A stretch of DNA of 32,436 nt from Bacteroidales bacterium. Lineage in GTDB: Bacteria; Bacteroidota; Bacteroidia; Bacteroidales; VadinHA17. The stretch is taken from positions 1 to 32,436 of the forward strand of contig JAAZBN010000084.1 in the NCBI GenBank assembly GCA_012513795.1, read 5' to 3'. The position numbers and the translations under genes are program-made. Below, piece by piece: positions 24,859 to 31,228 of the stretch (its first letter is position 1; each line of letters starts with the position of its first letter). The notes beneath the pieces were generated by a model, which worked only from the letters and a program-made list of their open reading frames with translations, was not told the DNA's origin and searched no databases.

Positions 24859-26064
24859 ATGAAAAAATGCACAATCTTTCTGGTTATCATTCTTGCGGGA
24901 GCGGCGGCACTTACCTCCTGCGAGAAGGGAGCACAACTCTATGATGTAACCATCTCGGCTTACTATCCCGAGGGTTACGGCGATGATCTTGCCTCCGATG
25001 TAAATATTCTGATTGAGAATACCATCTCGGGCCAGAAGTTTAACCTGGTGACCAACACCCTTGGTACTGCCGAAATGGCACTCGAAGAGGGGATGTATAA
25101 AATATCAGCCACCAAGGAGACAGACGATTTCTATCTTAACGGAATAACCGAAAACCTGACAGTACAGCCCACCGGGACAAACAACTGGGATGTTCACCTG
25201 GTGGCTACTTCAAAAGAGGGCGGTCTTGTCTTCAAGGAGATCTACTACACGGGATCCAAAACCGAGTCAGGCAGCAACTACTACTCCGACCAGTTCCATG
25301 AGATCTACAACAACAGCGATGAGGTTGTCTATCTTGACGGCCTCTGTTTTGGGCTTACTACTCCATTGGGATCGACTGAGACTGTTTGGGTTAACCCCGA
25401 CGGCTCCATCATGGACAGAATACCCTGCACATTCCATGTCCTGATGGTCCCCGGAACAGGCCAGCAGTACCCGCTGCAGCCCAGGACAAGCACAGTGCTT
25501 GCCATGGACGCTATAGACCACAAGACTGATCCGCTTGGCAATCCTCTCTCTCCAGTGAATCTTGCCGGAGCACAGTTTGAGGCTTTCATTGAGGCCCCCG
25601 GCAAGGATACCGACGCCCCACAGGCCACCAACATGATAGTGATGTACACTACCTCCGCATCAATGGTCGACTGGCTCCATACAGTCAATGGCCAGGGAGT
25701 TATCATGTTCAGGCTGCCGACCGGACTTGACTGGCAGACCTTTGTTGCCAACCCCGACAACTTCATGACCCAACCCGGATCAACTTCACAAACACAATAC
25801 TTTATGGTGCATAAAGACTGGGTTGTAGATGGGGTGGAATGCAACCGCCCGGAGGAGGACAAGAGATTTAAGAGACTGCCTACCTCAGTTGATGCCGGTA
25901 TGACCTGGAGCCTTGCCTCATATAACAGCAAGAGTGTCAGGCGAAAGGTTGAGAAGATCCTTGACGGAAAGGCCATCTACAAGGACAGCAACAACTCCTA
26001 CAACGACTTTATCAACGATCTGGATCCAACACCCTTTGAACATCCGACAACCGTTGACAACTAG
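24859..26064 (+). CDS. Surface lipoprotein, probably DUF4876 family
   Basis: From ATG 24859, 401 residues. MKKCTIFLVIILAGAAALTSCEKG is a lipoprotein signal with lipobox LTSC (Cys21). A first beta domain (~25-120, YDVTISAYYPEGYGDDLASD, LVTNTLGTAEMALEEGMYKI) looks like a carboxypeptidase-regulatory/BACON-like sandwich. A second domain begins GGLVFKEIYYTGSK and continues DQFHEIYNNSDEVVYLDGLC, a lamin-tail-like pattern. I believe this is DUF4876, from memory. It follows the receptor by 16 bp and could sit on it as a substrate-binding lid, as SusD or XusB lipoproteins do for their receptors; that role is inference. The ORF also has an upstream TTG, but ATG fits the signal peptide. Confidence 0.78.
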   Translation: MKKCTIFLVIILAGAAALTSCEKGAQLYDVTISAYYPEGYGDDLASDVNILIENTISGQKFNLVTNTLGTAEMALEEGMYKISATKETDDFYLNGITENLTVQPTGTNNWDVHLVATSKEGGLVFKEIYYTGSKTESGSNYYSDQFHEIYNNSDEVVYLDGLCFGLTTPLGSTETVWVNPDGSIMDRIPCTFHVLMVPGTGQQYPLQPRTSTVLAMDAIDHKTDPLGNPLSPVNLAGAQFEAFIEAPGKDTDAPQATNMIVMYTTSASMVDWLHTVNGQGVIMFRLPTGLDWQTFVANPDNFMTQPGSTSQTQYFMVHKDWVVDGVECNRPEEDKRFKRLPTSVDAGMTWSLASYNSKSVRRKVEKILDGKAIYKDSNNSYNDFINDLDPTPFEHPTTVDN

Positions 26065-26083
26065 CTGACAAAATGAAGCGAGT

Positions 26084-26117
26084 GTGCCGGGCATGATGCA
26101 AACAGCCTGTCCGGCAC
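26084..26117 (+). promoter_or_regulatory. Hairpin in the DUF4876-DUF6850 gap
   Basis: GTGCCGG (26084-26090) pairs with CCGGCAC (26111-26117) across a 20-nt loop, followed by CCCGCTTTAATTAA. It sits in the only gap larger than 20 bp in the second half of the cluster. It may be a weak terminator, an attenuator or an RNA-processing site that tunes expression of the last two genes. Confidence 0.4.
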
Positions 26118-26147
26118 CCCGCTTTAATTAACTGAATAACCAGGGTG

Positions 26148-27722
26148 ATGAAGAATCTGACAGTTTTGCGTTTACTGATAAGTCTGATTATGGCTGGCCT
26201 TGCCGGTACGGTATCTGCGGCAGACACCATTGCGGTGCCGCGGGGCAGCCGTGCTTTTGACATCATGCCTTTTGTCCTCCCCTGGACAGGCACTTCAAAC
26301 CCGGCCGCTCTATCAGAGACCAACTTCGGGAACATCAGCCTGGCACAGGCAGGATATACAAGGTTTGATGATGATATCAGGATGATTCAGCAGCCCGTGC
26401 AATCCTCATCATACCACGCGGTGACAAAGGGGTTCATGAATCTCGGAAGGGTTTCCCTCTTCGGATCATTCAAATACTCCAACTCCGGATACAAGGGTGT
26501 CAATTACAACGGCACCATGATGTTCGATACCCGTAATCCATACCTGCTAGGAGATTCGGTATCCGCAAGACAGTCCAGGGAGCAGTTCGGCATGGAGGGG
26601 AAACTGAGCTACTCACTTAATGATAGGGTTAACATAGCTTTTGGAGCAGAGTACCTCTCTGCCGTCGGGGCCAAACAGAAGGATCCGCGCAACAAGAACA
26701 CAATCTCCTCGCTGAAGGTCACTCCCGGGATAACCTATGACCTGGGCAAAACAAAAGTCGGACTCTCAGGTTCGGTCTATACCACCAGCAATGAGATGTC
26801 CTACAAAGTTGAAGGTAACTGGAACCAGGACCTCTTTGTCTTCCTGGGCCTCGGTTACTTCAGGCAGGAAATCAACATATCATCCTATTCTCAGTGGTAT
26901 ACGGGAAACGGTTTCGCAGGGGCACTCCAGGCTTCCCGTGAGGGCGATGATCTTTACATGATAGCAGAGGTAAGCTATGACCATTATACTGAAGAGGCGC
27001 GTTCGGGCAGCTCTTTCAGACTGATTGACGGCATCATCGAGACAGATGACATCTCGCTGTCAGGGATGCTTAGGTTAGAACGGGGCCATGCTTTTCATAT
27101 CCTCACCGTCAAGGGATCATTGAAGGCAGTGAGCGGCGACGAGATACTGCAACGATCATACAAAATAAACAAGGGTACCTATACCTACGATTCGCTTGCT
27201 ACTGTAAGCTGGATAGAGAATAAGCAGATGATAACCGATCTGGGCGGTGAGTTGAAATATACCCGGATGGTTTATGACAACGATTATAATGTCGACCTGG
27301 AGTTTGGGGGAGCTCTGCGGGTCGGCTACTACTCCACCGAGCATTTCCCGGTACAGAGCTACGGATTCTACAATACATTTAATCTGGGCGGATCACTCTT
27401 TGCCAGGAAGCTGCTCAAGGGAGGCCGGCTGCTCATAACCCCGGGTCTGGAGGCCGGTTACCGGATGAACCTGGGATCCGATATATCATATATCGTTCAG
27501 ACTCTGAGCATTCCGGCCATGGTATATCATGACTACTATATCGCGAAAGCTAATATTATCAGTGCATCAGCATCGGTCAGGATTGAGATGCCCTTCAGTC
27601 AGAACAAATTTATCAAATCATTGTTCCTTATTCCGCAGGGCCGGTATGCTGCGGCTCCGGGCTCCGAGGCCGGAGATTTGTCAGGATATATGATAGATGT
27701 TGTAGCCGGACTTACATTTTAA
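26148..27722 (+). CDS. Outer-membrane beta-barrel protein, probably DUF6850 family
   Basis: From ATG 26148, 524 residues. Signal peptide MKNLTVLRLLISLIMAGLAG ending near VSAAD. The rest is alternating amphipathic strands with many aromatic residues (GRVSLFGSFKYSNSGYKGVN, KVGLSGSVYTTSNEMSYKVE, LKYTRMVYDNDYNVDLEFGG) and ends MIDVVAGLTF with a terminal Phe, as expected for a BAM substrate. Near the N-terminus NPAALSETNFGNISLAQAGY resembles the start of FadL-like or PorV/P-type barrels. I recall this as DUF6850, usually next to a DUF4876 lipoprotein and a TonB-dependent receptor; unchecked. It may be a second channel or surface anchor of the system. A GTG at 26145 is the alternative start. Confidence 0.75.
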   Translation: MKNLTVLRLLISLIMAGLAGTVSAADTIAVPRGSRAFDIMPFVLPWTGTSNPAALSETNFGNISLAQAGYTRFDDDIRMIQQPVQSSSYHAVTKGFMNLGRVSLFGSFKYSNSGYKGVNYNGTMMFDTRNPYLLGDSVSARQSREQFGMEGKLSYSLNDRVNIAFGAEYLSAVGAKQKDPRNKNTISSLKVTPGITYDLGKTKVGLSGSVYTTSNEMSYKVEGNWNQDLFVFLGLGYFRQEINISSYSQWYTGNGFAGALQASREGDDLYMIAEVSYDHYTEEARSGSSFRLIDGIIETDDISLSGMLRLERGHAFHILTVKGSLKAVSGDEILQRSYKINKGTYTYDSLATVSWIENKQMITDLGGELKYTRMVYDNDYNVDLEFGGALRVGYYSTEHFPVQSYGFYNTFNLGGSLFARKLLKGGRLLITPGLEAGYRMNLGSDISYIVQTLSIPAMVYHDYYIAKANIISASASVRIEMPFSQNKFIKSLFLIPQGRYAAAPGSEAGDLSGYMIDVVAGLTF

Positions 27723-27726
27723 AATT

Positions 27727-29877
27727 ATGAAGAAATCAATCGTATCAGCAATGTTGGCGTTAACCCTGTTAACGCCAACATTTTCTCAGCCCCTGAATGT
27801 CAGGTTTGCAATCATAGCCGACAGTAAATCTATGACAGCGGCTGGTAATGAGATAAAGGAATATGCATCCGTACTTAAGGCAGAAGGCCTTGATGCGGTT
27901 ATCATAGAGGACCGCTGGAAGCATGCTGACTCCATCAGGTCGGTCTTGCGTAAGATGTATGACTCAGGCCATGGATTGGAGGGAACGGTGTTCATTGGCG
28001 AGATTCCTGTGCCCATGCTCCGTGATGCACAGCACCTCACATCGGCCTTTAAGATGGACCAGGATCGATACCCGTGGAACAGGTCGTCAGTGCCTTCTGA
28101 CAGGTTCTACGAAGACTTTGACCTGGAGTTTACATTCCTGAAGCCTGATACAAACGGACTTTATTTCTACTACACCCTGAACCCCTCATCACCGCAGGTG
28201 CTCACTCCGGACATCTACAGCGGCCGGATACGGATTCCTGACGACAGTGACGGGTCAAAACTGCAGGCATATCTGTGGAAAGTAATAGAAGCACACAAGA
28301 ACCCGGATATCGTTGATGAGCTTCTCTTCTTTGCCGGCCATGGATACAATTCCAATTCCATGACAGCCCGTATCGATGAGAAGGTCGCGCTGCTGCAGCA
28401 GTTCCCGCAGCTCAGCAGGCAGGATAAAGGACTGGAATACATAGATTACACCTTTGATGAGCACATCAAGAACAGCATCCTCTCACTGATGACTGACGAG
28501 ATGGTTGACATAGCCCTGCTTCACCATCACGGTGCCTATGATGCCCAGTATGTGGGATCGGAGAAGGCAGCCAACGGTGTGCAGCAGAATATTGAGAGTA
28601 TCAAATTCTACCTCCGTTCAAAGGTAAGGGGTGCAAATGACACCGTGGAGGCCAAGAACAGGTATATGGAGTGGCTGGGAGTCCCCGATTCATGGTTCAG
28701 GGGTGCAAACGAGAAAGGACAGACTGAGATAGACTCAGCCTGGTTTGCAGATATGGACATCATTGCTCAGGATGTGGCAGAATATGACATCAAGACCAGG
28801 TTCATCATGTTTGATGCCTGCTTCAACGGTTCATTCCACCGCGATGAATTCATCTCGGGAGCATATGTCTTCGGTGAAGGAAGAACGGTGGCGGCACAGG
28901 CCAACACCGTCAACTCGCTGCAGGACAAGTATCCCAACGAGATGGTAGGCCTGCTCTCATACGGCATGAGGGTGGGAGAGTGGAACCGGATGGTATGCTT
29001 CCTGGAGTCCCATATTATCGGCGACCCCACCTTCAGGTTCGCTTCATCGGATCCGAAGCTTGACGCCGACAGGATGATGAAGAGGGCCGGCAACAACGGC
29101 ATGCTGGTGAAGCTGACCTCATACCCTCATCCCGATGTGCAGAGCTGGGCTCTCTGGCATCTTCATTCCAACGGTTATCCGGATATAAGCAACCTGCTGA
29201 CAGATAAATACTTCAGCTCGCCGTACATGAACACCCGCATGACTGCGCTGAAGCTCCTTACGCAGCTGAAAGACGACAACTTCGTCAGGGTGACGGCAGC
29301 AGCTCTCAACGATTCATATGAGCTTGTTCGAAGGTTTGCTGCCATATACTGCCAGGAGTCTGGCGACCCGCGGCTGGCGCCGGCATTGATACGTCTGGTT
29401 ACCCATCCCAATGTCTCAAAGAGGGTGAACTACCAGGCTGTGGATGCCCTGGCATGTTTTGACAGCACACTGCTGATGCGGGAGCTCGACAAAAGATTTG
29501 AAGGTACTGATACGGCAAACTATCTTGGGTTAATCTACAACCAGACTGCGGCAAACATAAGCAAAAGGGCCGGTTATCCGCGTGAGAGCATTGAGACTAT
29601 CACGGGGGCGGATGTCACTGAGAAGAACAAGCTCTTTGACATCAGGTCACTGCGCAACCTGACATACCACACCCTCATTGAGCCATTGTGTGAATATGTT
29701 CTCACCGCTCCCGGAGAGAAGCTGGAAGTTGCACTTATCGAGGCTCTCGGCTGGTTTAACTATAGCTATAACAGGCAGCATATAATTGACACCTGCAACA
29801 CCATCATGGCTGACACTGAAAGGTTCCCGGAGCCGGTACGCCTCGAGGCCCTGAGGACGTTAAAACGGCTGGAGTAA
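27727..29877 (+). CDS. Secreted gingipain-like (clan CD, C25-like) cysteine peptidase with HEAT-like repeats
   Basis: A 716-residue exported protein (signal peptide 1-20, ending TFSQP). C25 features in order: Rossmann-like start LNVRFAIIADSKS; FIGEIPVPML (89-98); PSDRFYEDFD (123-132); DIYSGRIRIPDD (162-173), like the gingipain FIGR segment; FFAGHGYNS (201-209); ALLHHHGAYDAQYVG with candidate catalytic His268; MFDACFNGSF with candidate nucleophile Cys365, closely like the gingipain ACVNGDF; and IIGDPTFRF (430-438), like the family's GDPTxR. The His-Cys spacing (97) is longer than in RgpB. From ~460 on are helical HEAT-like repeats (MNTRMTALKLLTQLKDDNFV, YELVRRFAAIYCQESGDPRL). No T9SS C-terminal domain is seen. 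It is the last gene of the cluster, 4 bp after the barrel. Activity is inferred. Confidence 0.85.
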   Translation: MKKSIVSAMLALTLLTPTFSQPLNVRFAIIADSKSMTAAGNEIKEYASVLKAEGLDAVIIEDRWKHADSIRSVLRKMYDSGHGLEGTVFIGEIPVPMLRDAQHLTSAFKMDQDRYPWNRSSVPSDRFYEDFDLEFTFLKPDTNGLYFYYTLNPSSPQVLTPDIYSGRIRIPDDSDGSKLQAYLWKVIEAHKNPDIVDELLFFAGHGYNSNSMTARIDEKVALLQQFPQLSRQDKGLEYIDYTFDEHIKNSILSLMTDEMVDIALLHHHGAYDAQYVGSEKAANGVQQNIESIKFYLRSKVRGANDTVEAKNRYMEWLGVPDSWFRGANEKGQTEIDSAWFADMDIIAQDVAEYDIKTRFIMFDACFNGSFHRDEFISGAYVFGEGRTVAAQANTVNSLQDKYPNEMVGLLSYGMRVGEWNRMVCFLESHIIGDPTFRFASSDPKLDADRMMKRAGNNGMLVKLTSYPHPDVQSWALWHLHSNGYPDISNLLTDKYFSSPYMNTRMTALKLLTQLKDDNFVRVTAAALNDSYELVRRFAAIYCQESGDPRLAPALIRLVTHPNVSKRVNYQAVDALACFDSTLLMRELDKRFEGTDTANYLGLIYNQTAANISKRAGYPRESIETITGADVTEKNKLFDIRSLRNLTYHTLIEPLCEYVLTAPGEKLEVALIEALGWFNYSYNRQHIIDTCNTIMADTERFPEPVRLEALRTLKRLE
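27750..27782 (+). promoter_or_regulatory. Terminator-like perfect hairpin inside the peptidase signal-peptide codons
   Basis: A perfect 15-bp stem: AATGTTGGCGTTAAC (27750-27764), loop CCT, GTTAACGCCAACATT (27768-27782), followed by TTC. It begins 23 bases after the ATG and spans codons 8-19. Such a stem so near the start could attenuate transcription or hold back translation of the peptidase. Confidence 0.55.
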
Positions 29878-29885
29878 AGCCTTTG

Positions 29886-29939
29886 CTTCATAGACGTGCT
29901 TCGGAAAGCATTTCGTGAAGTCCGGCCTTCTATTGAAGG
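29886..29939. terminator. Hairpins between convergent genes
   Basis: Two hairpins in the 98-bp gap: an imperfect one, CTTCA...ACG-TGCTT-CGGA-AAGCA...CGT...TGAAG (29886-29920), and a perfect CCTTC-TATT-GAAGG (29926-29939). There is no strong T-run on either strand. They could serve as a bidirectional end for the peptidase operon and the barrel gene. Confidence 0.4.
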
Positions 29940-29975
29940 GTCAGATTACCACTTAGGCTCCAGGTGATTCGGTTA

Positions 29976-30791
29976 TCACTGCATCATAAGAGTCAGGGCA
30001 CATATCACTGACTTGCTCCTGGGGTGATTGATACCGTACAGATCATGAGGCATGGCAACCAGGATCTCGAAGTTGCGTCCCGCGGTCACGATGAAGCCCG
30101 GGTAGAGTGTCAGCAGGGAGAACCTCTCATGCTCCTCCGGACCGAATCCGGACCTGAAGCCTGTTCCCAGCACTGTCTGCATGCTGCCGTCAAAGAGAAA
30201 CCATCCCCAGTCGAAACAGAGATTAAGACATCCGTGTGAGGGGATGAGCTCCCCTGCCACCGGGATACTGTATCCGGCGTTTATATCCACAGACACCGAC
30301 GTGGTTATCTCCTGTGACAGCAGGAGGGCGCCGGAAACAGATGAGAGCACTGATGTTCTTTCAGAAACAGGATGGAACAGGGTCTCTCCGAAGCCGAATT
30401 TCATTCCCCCTGCCACTGCCAGAGAAGTTGCCCCCTGCCGGCAGGGCATCCACTTTATGCCCAGTGAAGCTTCTTCAGCCTCCCTGTCTACCGTGGCTCC
30501 TATCTCAGTGTTGCGCAAGGCTCCGAAGGTCATGCGGAAGAAGAGGCTGGAGGCGATATCAGCTTTTCTTCCATCACCGGTCAGGGGATTAAGAGTACCG
30601 TTATCGTCCCAAACTGATACACTCTTCTCAAATGCATACTGTATTTCAAACTCGAGGCTCTGATGGTCGATAACCTGTCCGGAGGAGCTGTTAAGTTTTG
30701 ATCCTGATATACCACACACCTGTCCTGACAGGTGGCTTAATCCGGAAAGAAAAAACAGGGCTATCGTGCAATGAATGTTAGGATTTGCCAT
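29976..30791 (-). CDS. Outer-membrane beta-barrel (transporter-like) protein
   Basis: A 271-residue exported protein. Signal peptide MANPNIHCTIALFFLSGLSHLSGQ, then amphipathic strands: LEFEIQYAFEKSVSVW, SSLFFRMTFGALRNTEIGAT, LAVAGGMKFGFGETLF and YSIPVAGELIPSHGCLNLCF. The strand pattern with NTEIGATVDR near the middle resembles proteins annotated as MetA-pathway or generic transporter porins in Bacteroidota. It ends ICALTLMMQ without the usual terminal Phe. I cannot name a family. It is convergent with the peptidase and separated by hairpins, so it is not in the same operon, though a shared envelope role is possible. A possible -7 element and a short inverted repeat precede it. Confidence 0.7.
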   Translation of the reverse strand: MANPNIHCTIALFFLSGLSHLSGQVCGISGSKLNSSSGQVIDHQSLEFEIQYAFEKSVSVWDDNGTLNPLTGDGRKADIASSLFFRMTFGALRNTEIGATVDREAEEASLGIKWMPCRQGATSLAVAGGMKFGFGETLFHPVSERTSVLSSVSGALLLSQEITTSVSVDINAGYSIPVAGELIPSHGCLNLCFDWGWFLFDGSMQTVLGTGFRSGFGPEEHERFSLLTLYPGFIVTAGRNFEILVAMPHDLYGINHPRSKSVICALTLMMQ

Positions 30792-30829
30792 TTAAGATCA
30801 TCATCTTACATTATGATGACCTGACTAGG

Positions 30830-30837
30830 CAAAAGTT
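30830..30837 (-). promoter_or_regulatory. Possible -7 element of the barrel gene
   Basis: On the minus strand AACTTTTG matches 7 of 8 positions of TAnnTTTG (5 of the 6 fixed ones), 38 bases before the ATG at 30791. The leader between them contains the 7-bp inverted repeat TCATCAT/ATGATGA (30798-30804 and 30813-30819). Weak call. Confidence 0.28.
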
Positions 30838-31018
30838 TAATCAGGCTGTTATTTTTCTTTAACACTTGACGGCAGCACGGGCACTGCGCCCAATCCGTTC
30901 CGGTTTGTGCCGGCGGACACAATCACCCCCTGATACAGAAAATTGTCATTTATGCAGGTAAGAGTCTGCTCCTTTCCACAAGTAATCAACATTATCATTT
31001 ATAGTGCGCGAGGGCAAA
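30838..31018. other. Non-coding stretch without recognisable features
   Basis: Part of the 437-bp gap between the barrel gene and the EF-G-like gene. I see no promoter, RNA gene or coding signal here; the small ORFs start or end in the neighbouring inverted repeats. Confidence 0.5.
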
Positions 31019-31108
31019 CCGGAAAAGGTGCGAACCACACCCTGTTTGGTGGCGCCATTAAGGCTCTGTGTAGCGGGCGTACAAACAGGGGGTGGTTGTC
31101 CTTTCCGG
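31019..31108. repeat. Large imperfect inverted repeat
   Basis: Left arm 31019-31048 (starting CCGGAAAAGG, ending ACCCTGTTTG) and right arm 31082-31108 (starting CAAACAGGGG, ending CCTTTCCGG) are near complements, with a few bases extra in the left arm. The 33-nt loop (31049-31081) is GC-rich. The whole is a ~90-nt long hairpin, followed closely by a second perfect hairpin. It looks like a dispersed structured element rather than part of a gene. Confidence 0.65.
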
Positions 31109-31122
31109 CCTCCTTTTCTTTG

Positions 31123-31156
31123 GTTCATTTCTTTTGGAGGAGCAAAAGAAATGAAC
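31123..31156. repeat. Perfect 14-bp inverted repeat
   Basis: GTTCATTTCTTTTG (31123-31136), loop GAGGAG, CAAAAGAAATGAAC (31143-31156). The stem is AT-rich and symmetrical, so it reads alike on both strands. Similar TTTCTTTTG/CAAAAGAAA hairpins are, from memory, common between genes of Bacteroidota. It could be a bidirectional terminator or a small mobile repeat. Confidence 0.65.
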
Positions 31157-31164
31157 AGTAATCC

Positions 31165-31197
31165 CAAAAGAAAAAGGGTGCCCTTTTGAGACACCCT
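31165..31197 (-). terminator. Rho-independent terminator of the EF-G-like gene
   Basis: Read on the minus strand: AGGGTG (31197-31192), 11-nt loop, CACCCT (31180-31175), then TTTTTCTTTT. It lies 31 bases after the stop of the EF-G-like gene. Confidence 0.75.
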
Positions 31198-31228
31198 CTT
31201 CCTGTAATATGTAAGGTGAGATTCTGGT

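Noticed and set aside
21954-26064. SusC/SusD polysaccharide utilisation pair
   Set aside because: The lipoprotein after the receptor lacks SusD-like helical TPR features and no glycoside hydrolase is nearby.
30181-30663. 160-codon plus-strand ORF within the barrel gene
   Set aside because: The opposite strand has a signal peptide and amphipathic strand pattern; this frame is low-complexity without motifs.
30943-31194. Small ORFs on both strands in the gap before the EF-G-like gene
   Set aside because: They read through the inverted repeats and mirror each other; no ribosome site or domain.
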